Shown: positions 21,444 to 32,698 of the stretch, one piece after another | Position numbering within the stretch: position 1 is the stretch's first letter | How the letters are laid out: every line of letters begins with the position of its first letter | Assembly: GCA_021030905.1 (NCBI GenBank) | Contig: JAGFMI010000002.1 | Coordinates: 2,170,001-2,234,000, forward strand | DNA length: 64,000 bases | Source of the DNA: Pyrenula massariospora | Lineage: Eukaryota > Ascomycota > Eurotiomycetes > Pyrenulales > Pyrenulaceae | Direction of reading: 5' to 3' | The notes under the pieces: generated by a model | The model's input: the letters and a program-made list of their open reading frames with translations, nothing else | The model's database searches: none | Told to the model about the DNA's origin: nothing | Program-made: the position numbers and the translations under genes

Positions 21444-22451
21444 GGATGGGCACTAAAAAAAAGGCGTTACCAACTGCAACATAAGGAGGCTTGTGGAAAA
21501 TGAACAATGCTACAGAAATTTTCTTCCTCAAGCATCATCTAGAATACCACATCCCTTTCATAACTCACCGACTCTAGCCGTTAAGAGCCTCCCGGGTCTC
21601 AATTTCACATTCTCCTCGAGCTCCACGCCACAACAAGACTAAACATTAAATCCGGAGCATAAGCCAAGTAACAAGAACTTGGATGTAAACGCGCCGTCAT
21701 CGCTTTTAAAATCGAGGCGAAATCCCAGAACAGGAATGCAACGAGTGGCAAGTAACCATTGCTGGATGAGAAGTGACCCCAAGCTGAATTTCTGCGTGCT
21801 CCGATATAACAGGTCGCATTGCTTCTGCAAGACAACCTACGCATCACTCTTTGTCGTGTGTTGGCCACATCCTCTCATCTTCGTAACGATTATAGATGAT
21901 AATCCTCCAGACCCTCCTCAAGTTACTCCGAACCTCATCTTCGTCTCCTAGCCCGACGTACACCATCACACCACTCACCAAAACCCCCCCGCTCCAATCT
22001 CCCATCACCTTCCCGTTGTCCCTTATTGAAGGACATTTAATAATTTTCTCAGTCATTTTGATTAGCATTCATGCTATCGACCGAAAGATTCCTCGTCAGT
22101 CTCTAAAATAATCAAAAACTTTTATTAGAGGGGAGCCGGGTCCAACTTTGGAGGTCGTCCCATAGCCCCCTTCCAGACAGAGACCATTCCTACAACGTAC
22201 TAGCGCACATTTCGCAGGAATGCCCCCAAAGAAAGTGCAAGTTTATTAGTATTATTAGGTGACATGTAGCGAGGCCACCATCCGCAAGCCTTCGAGTCTA
22301 GTGAGAGCGGATTCGATACGATTCGATCGACCGCAGCATCCTACTTCGAATTCGCTTTAGCTTCTCTCTCTCTCAATTCGTCTTTATTGTACCTTTCACA
22401 AGCTTAGAGACCGCTCTTTTCGTGAAATTCGATCCTTTGATCTCAGTCACT
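21444..22451. other. Intergenic, 1.0 kb, right border of the first tandem array
   Basis: After member 6 the family pattern stops. This stretch has only short open frames without domains. The last 100 bases are pyrimidine-rich and should be the leader of the next gene. Confidence 0.5.
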
Positions 22452-24119
22452 ATGAAAGATATCCGTGTCAGTAGCCTTGTGAGGTGCCGGGTATGTTTGT
22501 TACTGCGCAAGCAGATTCAGGGAGTCCAATAATCTGATGGGATCAGCTTTGTGGCATGCCGTTCAATCTCAATCGTCTCAGGCGGATCGAGAAGCCTGAG
22601 GTTGCGGGCTGGATCAACAGCGATTTCCCCGCAAATAAAATTAATTCCGAGGCTGCAGAACCCTGCTTGAACCATTGCGGTGGCTGCTCGATAGATCATA
22701 CTGGGAAACATCTTAGTGGCCCCAACTGTCAATCCCATGAAGGATACCCTGGATATCGTATCTCGGCCGAAGAAATGAAGGTGAGTTTGGCGAGATCTAG
22801 TACTTGCATACCTGGAACGTCGCATCTGCAACAAAATCTCAGGTTTATTGTGTCGCTTAGGGAAGTAAATACATCCAATGCCTAGCCTCGAAGCTGTTTC
22901 CTGTATGGCAATCTGAGGCAATTGATGAGGACTCTGATGATGCTGCCCATCGTTGTTTTGTTACAGGGATCAGGTAATTTGATGCTCGCGAACTTTACTC
23001 GTATATAAAAAGCTCTAATTAAGAAAACTAGTCGTGAAGCTCCATCATCCCTTATGATCAAGAATCTATCACCATTGAGGCATGGGGTTGGTGGATTAGA
23101 TTCAACCTTTTATGACGTCGGTCGCCCTCGGTCCCAGTCGAAAGTACTGTACCTTGATGGGTTAGGCTAACATTTAAATGAAGCATGGTGGCTGGATTTT
23201 TCATCCCTGGTGCTTTGAAATCTTCAAGAGGATTTCTATATCCTTTTTCGACAAGGTGCATATTGACGGCCTTTGGTGTCTACCACAGGTATGCCACTTT
23301 TTTCTGCTGGGTTTCCAATAGCCGTGTGTTGTTGAGACTCACTCTAAATAGGGGTGTTCATATAGTAAAGAACTTCAGTTGGCCGATCGAATTAACCTTA
23401 TAACTTCGAGTTGGAATCCAGAACGTTGCAATTCATCTACAAGTATATGCTGTGGTTGGCAAGAACATGGAGCATGGAAGTATGAATGTGGGACAGAATA
23501 CCTGGTTTCGAATCCCTTGAAAGTACCAGGACTAGCCGACTACCTCACACAATACAACTACTCCTCGCCACCGAGCACCTTCCAAACAAGCAATACAGGA
23601 ACTCGGCATTTACTAAATCGACCTATCGTGGCACCTAAGTTGAAAGCGGGCCGGCAGTGCGATCCTTTTCGCAGGCTCTCTCAAGAACTTATAGATATGC
23701 TCCTATCTCACCTAACCTACACCGACCTCACCCACCTCCGACAGCTATCCTCCTCCTTCGCAAAAGCCTCTCCAGATCTTTTCCGCCAATGGTTCTTCGA
23801 ACAGCACCCCTATCTCTGGGAGGCCGCTCACCTTCCAGCCGCCATGACAGATTGGGAATCTCTTATACTCGATCTGCACGCCCATTTCCCGTCGTTCTCG
23901 AAGCACGTGCCCGAGCACCACAGACCTCCGGGCTGGGAGAAAAACCTGGCCTGGGGGAAATACGAGGATGAGATCACGCGGGACGGAAAGGTGCTATCGC
24001 TGAAAGGTCTGGTGAACCGCAAGAGGATCTGGTATGATATCCGCAAGATCGTCGAGCTGATCCGGAAACAGGAGCGGAAGGCAAGAACGAGGAAAACATT
24101 CAGAGTTCGCGATCTATGA
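22452..24119 (+). CDS. F-box protein with N-terminal Cys-finger region, six exons
   Basis: Model: exons 22452-22490, 22547-22780, 22861-22973, 23032-23143, 23184-23288 and 23352-24119, 456 residues, all phases consistent. Exons 1-2 create CRLCG (Cys12, Cys15), a possible zinc knuckle. The middle carries SKYIQCLASKLFPVW and HGGWIFHPWCFEIFKRIS, and later GTEYLVSNPLKVPGL. The F-box (about 305-340) reads FRRLSQELIDMLLSHLTYTD followed by LTHLRQLSSSFA. The C-terminus has aromatic blocks (HPYLWEAAHLPA; LVNRKRIWYDIRKIVELI). This order matches a common family of filamentous-fungal F-box proteins; an SCF ubiquitin-ligase adaptor role is the inferred function. It differs from the tandem family nearby: its F-box is central, and it lacks C-x2-C-x9-H-S. 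Small middle exons were set by frame and splice signals, so single edges may shift. Confidence 0.75.
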
Positions 24120-25834
24120 AACACGAAACGTGTTTATCACACTTTTCCCCTCTAGAAAGCTTTACGAGATTTAAATCTCCCGTTGACTTCGGAACCACAG
24201 ACCAACCAAAACAACACCACCACCCCGCCTCCTGCCCCAACGCCCCGGCTTTCCATCCGCGCGAAGCCCGAAGGCTCCCCGTCGCTTACTGACCCATCGC
24301 GGTCCAGTCCGCCATCCCACATCACATTTCTGAGAACAAAGGGGCGCCAGAATCAAAATTTCTCACAATGCCATTCGTAGAAAATTTCATGTCTTACTTC
24401 GCCCCTTCCCGATGGGCGGGACACGCTCTCTGCACAAAACAGACACGCCTCTCATCGGCAGCCCCCCCCAAATCCGCAACTCAACCGCCCTCCCCACCAC
24501 GCCACACCACACTACACAGCAACGAGCAGAAAAAACAATATCAAAACATAACCCATCTCCACGCCTCGCCCCGCCACGTGACGCCACGCGCAAAATTCTA
24601 TCCTCCAGGCAAGCACCCTTGCTCTCTCGACGCTTCCTCCCACGACGGCTGCTCTCTTCACATCAGCAGTGCAGTACAGTATTTATCCACAATGTGGTCC
24701 GGGGGGTGGGGGTGGGGCGAGGTACTTTCTGGCGTTTTGGGAAATCACTAAGGTGTCGAGTGTGATTCTTTTGTGTGGATCTTCGATGACGATGATGATG
24801 ATGGGATTGTTTGTTGTTGGTGGTGGTATGTGCTAATGACGGTAGAGATAATGTCAAACATAAGTAGCTTAACTTCTGGCCTTAAGGGTCGGCTCTTTTG
24901 GTGTAGTGATCTGTGCTGGACTATTGGCGAGGTGGTGTGGTATAACTAGCACGGTGAGCGTGGAGGCACTAACTAGTCAGTGCAGTGTTCCCGGGTGGGA
25001 AAATGACGACTGGTTTCTGCGGTGGGTGGGAGCAATTGTTTAGGGGTTGGGTGGATGGAGGAGAGTTATGGGTTGGGGGAGTGGAGGCATACGTGTGGCT
25101 CTAGAAGTTGGATGGGAATGGAGGGAGGTAGGATTGAATATCTTCGGCTTTTGAATGGATTGATGGGGGCTTGCTGGGATGGGTGGTGATAAGGTTGCTT
25201 TTTGGCTTGCTCGAGATGCTGGGTTGGGATGATCGATGTATGTCAGCCATGGAGATTGGTTGGGAAGTTGGACCAAGGTTACGCTATGCTTGAGTAGCGT
25301 CCATTTTGAGCTTCTTTTTAGGTGCAGAGGGTGAATGACATCTAGGTTATCTTTAAGTATAGAAGTGGTACGTGCGGGGTTTCAAGGTTTCATTTCACGG
25401 GAGCAATCTCATTTCGTCTATGTCGAGTGTAAGGGGAGGCCGGAAACGAGCATACATTACTGCCTGTCTGATACTATACGGGAGGTTGCCCCGAGCGTAC
25501 GAGTTTTGATGCTCTGCTCAGCGAACCTTCTCTGCCAGGTACGCCCACCAAAATGCTTGCTCGGGTCAACGGCATATGAGCCTGGAAAGTGCGATTTTCC
25601 ATGACCGACAGAGGACCTGCGTAAGCTTTCGGTAGGTCGCATTAGGACTGGGCACGAAGCATTCCAGGATTAAAGTGAAAAAGCCAAACGAAATAGTAGA
25701 TATGAAACAAAACATAAACATGGCTGCACAAGCGTGGTAAATTGAAACAAAAGTCAAGCAATAAAATTGCACTTACCTCACCTTGCTACTCAAAGCCTGA
25801 TCTCCGATCGCGCAGCAACTATCCTCACCATCCA
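24120..25834. other. Intergenic, 1.7 kb, compositionally biased
   Basis: From about 24180 to 24600 the plus strand is rich in C and A, and from 24690 to 25280 it is rich in G and T. This strand asymmetry produces low-complexity open frames on both strands (Pro/Thr/His-rich) that I do not regard as genes. No RNA gene or tandem repeat resolved. Confidence 0.5.
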
Positions 25835-26455
25835 TCACTCCAAAGACCTATCCTCGCCCCGACACCCTACCTCAGTCTGCAGAGCCCAGCAAGCCATGAA
25901 TTCAGGGTAAAATTCTCCAAAGTTCATACTCGGTCGGGACTGTAGCTCTGAATATTCCTTCATCGCCTTTTCAATGCTTGCCGTGAATCGGAGAAGCTTG
26001 CAGAGCTTCGTCTCCGGATCGTCCGCATGCCCCTCGAGCCCGGCCTGGAAGCCCATGGCCTCACCCTCGAGGTCCGCAAGGAAGTCTCCAATCGCCACAA
26101 CGCAGCCCACAAGGCGCTCGAGCGATGTACATGGCCCTTCCCAATCGGTGCTTGGCCGGGACGCGTCCCAGTACTCTAAGAAAGGTTCTAGGTCCGCTGT
26201 GAGACTGGCGTGTAGCTGGGTTATCTGGGCCGTGAGCCTGTAGCATGAAGACGGTTCGAAGGCGTGGGTGTTGTAGATCTGTAGCAGCTCGCCGAACAGC
26301 TTGGTGAGTATGTGGTGCGTCTCGTCGATGCGGAGGCGGGCTGAGTTGACAAGGTCGCAGAATTGAGACATCAGCTGCTCGTGGCGCCTCTGGGCGATTG
26401 TTGCGGGGATGCTGAGGTTTGAGAACCAGGCTGACGTGTTTGGGTCGTCTTCCAT
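25835..26455 (-). CDS. Hypothetical alpha-helical protein, 206 residues
   Basis: A single open frame starting MEDDPNTSAWF and ending CRGEDRSLE. Composition and codon use are protein-like: long amphipathic helices with regularly spaced Leu (LTKLFGELLQIYN; LERLVGCVVAIGDFLADLEG), a well-placed Trp at several points, and no low complexity. No signal peptide and no membrane segment. It resembles the general look of fungal helical regulatory-type proteins, but I recognise no domain and assign no function. Confidence 0.6.
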   Translation of the reverse strand: MEDDPNTSAWFSNLSIPATIAQRRHEQLMSQFCDLVNSARLRIDETHHILTKLFGELLQIYNTHAFEPSSCYRLTAQITQLHASLTADLEPFLEYWDASRPSTDWEGPCTSLERLVGCVVAIGDFLADLEGEAMGFQAGLEGHADDPETKLCKLLRFTASIEKAMKEYSELQSRPSMNFGEFYPEFMACWALQTEVGCRGEDRSLE

Positions 26456-28804
26456 GGGTGGAGAGTCTTGCGGATGACTGACAGATCGGGGCAGGGGGTT
26501 GTTGAGTTGAAAGCCAAACTCAGTGAAGGAAAGGCTGCGATGGGGCTTTCAGAAAGATATCGGTGCTTCAGCTTTTCGAGGCAAGTATCTCTTAAGATAA
26601 CAAAGTAATGGCCAATTACCGACAAGGTTAACAAAGAGTTGCGTTGCTGAAAATGAAAGAAAAGACAAGGACAAAGGTGTGCTTCCACCCAGCCATTGTT
26701 GCTAATGATAATCTTATTATTTCACTGGCCGTCGATTGAAAATATGTGTCGTGCTTATCACTGTCTGCTAAGATATGCTAAGACCTCGAAAGAGTGTTCA
26801 TCTACGATGCGTTTTTGCATTGTACCTCCTCGAACTTTGGGTCTGGATATGTAGGGTATAGGTGTACTGCTATTATCCTTACGCTCTTTGCCTGTTGTCA
26901 CCAGCCTAGGATGTCACCTCTCAGCAACGAATTCATAGAAGAACTACACGTTATAATTTAATAATAGCTAATAGAAAGGAGGGTATAGAGCACTTGCAAA
27001 GGTTCGGATTGCACTCATTTTGGCAATTCCCTCCCATGGCCTCAAAATCGGGGGCTGATAAGCCACGAACAATCGTAAGTAACACCGTTATTTAAGAGTT
27101 GAGATCATCAATTAATAAATACTTATACAAGCGAGCAAAGGTACCTAGAGATTCATGTGACTGACTTATATTTTCCGTGAGATTATCAAGACGTCCTCGG
27201 GGTAGTCCGCAAGGTCATGGAGGTGCAAGGTTGTGGATTAGCTGGCAAGGCACCGCGCGGCCCTCTTGGATTCTGCCAGCTCGTGTCACCAAGTCAATCC
27301 GTAATGCGCTTGACTGTTCACGGCATGCTGAGAGAGTAACTTGGAGCTAATCGGTGAATCGCTACCTTGAGAAGGAAGAAGATTGACGAGAAGGCCGAAA
27401 GGCACCCAACATGTGGAACAGGAGAGGGAAGCAACAGGGGAAGATAGAAACTTATTATGACATCAAACAGAGCCGCTAGTGGCTACAGCAAAAACAACAA
27501 CAATAATCCAGAGGATCTGAACGATAGCCATCTTGAAAAGCCATTATAGTCTATGAAATAGCATTTGAGATATAAAAAGGGATTGTAGTACTCGATAAAC
27601 CTGAAGTTCAGCATTTTGTTCTATAGAGGGCAAGAAACGTGCAATTCAAGAAAAGCCTAAGGAAATTGATGATTGGTCTCAAAATGGCGTGGAGAAGCCT
27701 ACCACTAGAGGCCTCCCGAGATGACGCCCGTCAAAGAGTGAAATATTTACCTGCCTTTGAGCGAGCCGCTGTCTATCAGTGCCGCATTTTCATGAACAAT
27801 GTGTGGGAAATTTGTCCGACGTCGTAAAAATACAATAGCTGTTTTGGTGGGAATACTCCTCGTGTCCGCGGTATTCTGTGCCCACTGTATTCGCCTGTGG
27901 GGTCCTAGGAACCCATCGGTTCCTAGAGCTAGGAGGTTCCCGAGACCCAGTATGTTCTCGGAACCCAGGCGCTTGGAGGCCAGGAATAAGCTGCATTGAG
28001 ATCTGCTCATTCCCTACTTTAGAAGATTGATAGGTTTTAGAAACTAGTGAACATTTGGCTCTGAGAACTTACGGTATAGGGCTCACTTATACTTCCTAAG
28101 TTGGATAGATCCGGACCGCCGTGCCTGGCAAATTGCTTTATAGACTTTAATGCTCTTTTTATGTAATAGTATAGGAAGTAGATAGCTGTATAGGTAAGTA
28201 GGTTGTCTTCTAGTTGAACTCAAGCACGTGGCGTAATCGGTCGGCCTAACTGTCGATCTGGAGAATCGGAGCCCCAAACAGCTTGCTAATTCCTGCATTG
28301 TAGTTCGTTCAATACACGCTGAGTAAACTTAACCTCCGGCAGGTTGTCCCATAATGTGGGCGAATATTAGTGGTTGCTGGAGCGAGTGTGCTTCTGTTTC
28401 ATAAAGACACGGGCTGTTTCGTCCCAGAGAGGTACAGACTACGCTGAATCTCGACGTGCACGTAGGTAGGAGAACTGCGCCTCAAATATATAGCATGTAC
28501 AATCGTAGTTTTCTGCTGATTACAAGGATAGATGAAGCCGGAAGGACAGTACGAAAGGTTGGTTCCGCAGAAATGAGGCTATGTGAGGGGATGCCTCAAA
28601 ACTCCAACCATGCGGCACAACAGGAAGGTTGCTACCCCGCTGCGGCGTATCCCTGAGCCAGGCTCCAGCCCCAACTTGATCACTTCAAATTATTTTCATA
28701 TGAATATACATATGAATACGGTGGAGCTGCTTCTCTTCCCTCGTGAGCCCTCTCCTCAAGCAATTCCTTCCTAAGTGATTACCTTACCATTGTCCAGCGC
28801 CACC
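26456..28804. other. Intergenic, 2.3 kb
   Basis: Only short frames occur, none with a domain. Includes the upstream region of the 206-residue hypothetical gene on the left and of the DUF7730-like gene on the right. Near 28695-28720 there is a short near-palindrome around catatgaatatacatatg. No RNA gene or transposon remnant was recognised. Confidence 0.45.
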
Positions 28805-29744
28805 ATGAAAGACACCGTACTTGATATGGTGCTCTTACCTCCTTTCTGGGTGGGCATTTGTATCTTCAGAGTCTGCCGCCTTGTCCACCATAGGTTCAGT
28901 CACCGCCACAGGCTCATGTCAGGCCTCTATTACCTCCCCACCCCTCCTCCGCCGCTCAACACCAAACGCCGCCACAGACTAAGCCTTCCCTCTTCGGACT
29001 CCGGATCGCCCAAATTGAATCCGCAATACTGTCAGATCCAGTCGCTGCTCTTCGGCGCCGTCCCTGCTGAGATCCGCGCCGAGATCTTCGCCCTCTTGTT
29101 CGTCAATCACACTGTTAACCTGAAATTCAGGAACAATGACCGCTCCCGTCTGTCCATAACGCCCAGGGAACTTGTGGCTCTGCGCCTGCTATCCTTTCCA
29201 CTGTCTTGCCGCCGTGCGTAAGTTGTTTCACTCTTCCTCCTTTTATCGCGAAATTTTGACTGAAAACGGTTCCCCTTAACCCCTCAATAGTTACAATGAA
29301 ACCCTCTCTCTTTTCTATATTCATTCTAAGTTCATAACCTACGACCGATACGTCATCACGCACCTTCCTTCTCTCCTCCTCCCACAGCGTATCGCTGTCA
29401 TGCGGTCTTTCCATTTTACCTGGTATCGTCTTCAAATTGTTCCACACCTTTTGAAGCCAAGACTGAGTAAATACCGCCATTTGAACCGCGTATGGAAAGA
29501 ATTGTGGGCGAGTCTGGCCGCGATGAAGGGATTGAAGGAGCTCTTCGTAAAACTGGATGTTGATTTCTGTTGGGCGCGGCAATGGTCGGAAAAGGAGGAC
29601 GAGATTCTAGCGCTAGTCAAAAAAGTTGGGCCTTGGAGCGTGGAAAAGAATAATTTTGAGCTAGTGATAAAATGGCCGCGGCGGGGAGGGGGAAGTGAGT
29701 TAGAAGGCTTACCTTGTCGGCTGGTAAGGGAGTGGGGTGGGTAA
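28805..29744 (+). CDS. DUF7730-like fungal protein (F-box-related fold)
   Basis: Model: exons 28805-29217 and 29291-29744, 288 residues, in phase (GC plus T across the junction gives Ala). A Pro/Arg-rich N-terminus with a hydrophobic stretch (VLLPPFWVGICIF) precedes FGAVPAEIRAEIFALLF, the F-box-like opening of this large fungal family. Then come LRLLSFPLSCRRAYNETLSL with the conserved SCR.AYNE junction, FYIHSKFITY, and the later MRSFHFTWY strand and LWASLAAMKGLKELFVKLD. Families of this type are abundant in ascomycetes, and their biochemical role is unknown. The C-terminus is short and Gly-rich. Domain assignment is by motif order, from memory of the family, so the name is approximate. Confidence 0.68.
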
Positions 29745-30508
29745 GTAGTGACATGGCAAAGGGGGGGACATTGGACAAGGAAAGTAATGGCTGGGAGGCT
29801 AAGTTTGGTTGACACTCTCGATACTAACCGTACCTTTATGTGATATTGAAGACAGATAGCTCTATTAGGTTGGAACTACATCAATCTTATCAAACAGCAT
29901 CGAGTTTTTACGCTGAATCATCTCAGCTGCTGAACCTTGCGGTTTTCCATATCAACAATCCTAATCCTCTTGCATTAACGCCATCTAGCAGTTAAACATG
30001 ATGATATCGCTTCTTTCCGAAGTTCGGTTCTTGGGAGCGTAGTCTTTACAAGACTTAAGAGTGAGCTTAGTAACAAAGGCGACAGGAAGTTACTAGTCTA
30101 TATATTTCGCGCTAATAATATTTTATAAAGGGAGGAGCGATGATGAAGTCCAATTGCTCTGGCAAATTATTGATACCATCTCTATTTCCTTTAACCTTAC
30201 CATTATAGAGACGAGTCAGATAAAACAAATTCAAATCCAATAAGCCTCATGGCAGGCCGCTGTCCTATCCTACATATTATGGAAATGGGATGGCTTAGAG
30301 CATTATATTGTAACAAATCTCTCATATAGTAAATAAAGGGGAACAATAAGGTCTAGCCCAGCCATGGTAGCGTCAGGAGCCCACCGCACTTCTGAGGAGG
30401 GTTCTAAGGTTCGACAAAACTGCCGTCGTCATTGATTGTGAAACCCTTATTGGTTAGATGGATAAGTATTTTAGAGTTAGCGAGTTAAGGTTATTCGAAA
30501 CTGTGAAA
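29745..30508. other. Intergenic, 0.76 kb
   Basis: Moderately AT-rich; no open frame of note. The genes on either side converge here, so it holds two 3' ends. Confidence 0.45.
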
Positions 30509-31736
30509 TCAGGCGCTACCGTGTCCAAAGAGGGCAAAGCTGTCTGTGCGACTTTCATCAGCATAGTTTCACGCGTAGCACATTCTAGAGAAGCTTACCA
30601 GCATTGGTGATACCCTGTAACTTTTTAGTTGATGGGGCAATCTTCAGGCAATTCTTCCAGCCTTTGAAAGGTTAGGTAGCAAGATGGAGATGGGATACGA
30701 AACTATACCATAGCAGCCTTGGAAAACCCCTCCGTTCTGTTTATCTCCGCCGGCTCTGGTGTGCACCAGTTCATGAAGCATAAGTTTGTCCCACAAGGCG
30801 TAAAGGTCAATTGGGCGATAAAAATTTTTCGTCATCCACTCATCCAAAATGGAGCTTGCTTTGGCTTGGACGTGGAGGATCGAAATGTCCTTCTCGGTCT
30901 TATATTTCTTTCCCATGGCGTATTCAATAAACCAAGGGCATATCTGGATAAAGTCCGGCTTACCAGCTTTCTTGGGCGTGACAGTGTATGCGAAAGTAGG
31001 AATTGCGCAGTTAAGGTTGGCTATGTTCAGTGCGGCTTCGGTGACTTAATATGGAGAGCAGATTAGCATTAGAAATGCCCAGGCTTCTGGCTGGGATAAT
31101 AATACATGGATCATAAACATGCATAGGGTTCTTGAGTGATCTTTTCAACCTATCTTGATCGCAGTATATTATCTGGAAAGGAGTGTCTGTCAGTCGAAAT
31201 CTAGCTTATCTTTAATAAATCAGTCAGTCACGAGGGTTGACTTACGACGTCTGATCCTGCGAGGTCTTCTTTATTGAATTTCTCATTACTCAAGCTCAGA
31301 ACACCCCTAAACTCTGGCTTTCCAGGCTCTGCATTCGGGTTCTCAAGAGGTCTGGGCTTGAGAGCCTCTAAAAAGCTTAGCAAATTATCATTCAGAGGAG
31401 TCCGATCCATACTTTCGATTATTTCCTTGCCTTCAGGATTAGGACCAGTGTCATTAGGTACAATGGCAGCAAAGAGAAGGCGCAGGAATCTGTTGGTGTC
31501 TTGGCTTGGTGGGTTGTCCTGCACTGCAGCCAATGCGTCTGTGGCCATCTGAAAAGCCTGTTCTGCCATATCATGAACAAACTGAAAGACATCTAGAATA
31601 TGTCAGAGCATTTCAAGAGATTCCAGTCGAGAAACCAACCGCCTTTACATGATTCCGTGTCAATGAGATATCCTTGAGCGGTACCTAGAAGACCAGTAGC
31701 TGTGATTACTGCTAGCGAAGATTGCCAAATACGCAT
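30509..31736 (-). CDS. Secreted HExxH zinc metalloprotease (deuterolysin/M35-like)
   Basis: Model: exons 31736-31640, 31592-31246, 31172-31106, 31044-30709, 30661-30599 and 30543-30509, 314 residues; phases all agree. The N-terminus is a signal peptide (MRIWQSSLAVITATGLLGTA). The catalytic motif HELVH (262-266) is followed by TRAGGDK and, about 20 residues on, CYGWKNCLKI. The chain ends NADSFALFG plus a short tail. HExxH binds zinc with Glu as the general base; GGxD-like and YGW segments after it are typical of deuterolysin-like proteases. It probably acts outside the cell. Intron 1 uses a GTTGGT donor, weaker than the others. A related single-exon gene lies at 59227-60258 on the same strand; shared order of SCxG, an A-rich helix, YC and HExxH supports common origin. 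Confidence 0.7.
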
Positions 31737-32698
31737 AACAATATTATGACAAAGAGTAGAGATGATCCAAATAAGCGGGGGATGAGGAGTTGACGCGGCA
31801 CGAGAGACTTGGGAAACAATATTGTAATAGAGAATTTTGGAAGAGAGAACATCGCAGCAGTCAAGAGAGAAGCAACGATATTTGTACCAGAGAGTCACGC
31901 TACTTCATTCTTGTAGATACGAGAGATAGACATTCATCTTCGTGTCCATAAGTCCACTGTAGTGGAAGACGCCGCGCATAATTGTGCACGCACCTACAGT
32001 GGCAGTGCGGCCCGCTTCGTTAGAGAAACCCATATTGGTAAAAATGTTGGTAGTTCCTTTCGTCTTTACTTTATGTGGGTTGTACATCGACACAACGCCG
32101 AACAAGCTCGAGAAATGCAAGATTATAACTAACTGAAAAATATGAGACGGGGCAGTAGCCGCCAACACCTTAGTGCCGCTCGACGCCGCTCGGTGCCGCA
32201 CCAGCCCCGTTTCCTTAAACAGGTATCGTATTTGCCCCACGCAGCTTTTTTGCCGCAAGTTTTATCAAAGCCCGATCTTCAATGGCGGCATGTACTAACA
32301 TGTCCCAACAAGACAGATACCTCTGCTGCCTGTTTTATTGATATAGATTTTGCAGAGCTTGTTGGCTCTTACAGAGCCCGAGCACAGCCTTCTTACCAAT
32401 GAAGGATTGTGCTGCTTTATGGGTGAACTTCACTCCGATAAGATGAAAGCGCACCTCAATGTTGGGTTTTGCAATGAATCATGCGGCTCGACGAGATACA
32501 ATCCATTACAATGTTGCGTGGTGCATCCCCCAACGGATCAGGCAACAGAACATGGTTGTTAGCTTAGCACTGAACTTCGCTGCATATATAACTCGTCAAT
32601 CGAGAGTTGCATAATATCGTGAACCATGTTCATGCGTCACATATTCCACAACTTTTTCTTTCAAGGCCCTCTGTTCTATTTGATCGACCAGCAGAGCG
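31737..32698. promoter_or_regulatory. Divergent intergenic region between protease and secreted Cys-rich gene
   Basis: The two secreted-protein genes point away from each other over 962 bases, so both promoters lie here. The right-hand end has tatataactcgt about 110 bases before the start codon of the Cys-rich gene, a possible TATA element. Short GC-rich direct repeats (gccgctcg, twice) occur near 32170-32200. Confidence 0.4.

Noticed and set aside
23500-23520. tttcgaatccc, resembling a tRNA T-arm
   Set aside because: It lies inside the F-box gene's coding frame and no acceptor stem or anticodon arm can be drawn around it.
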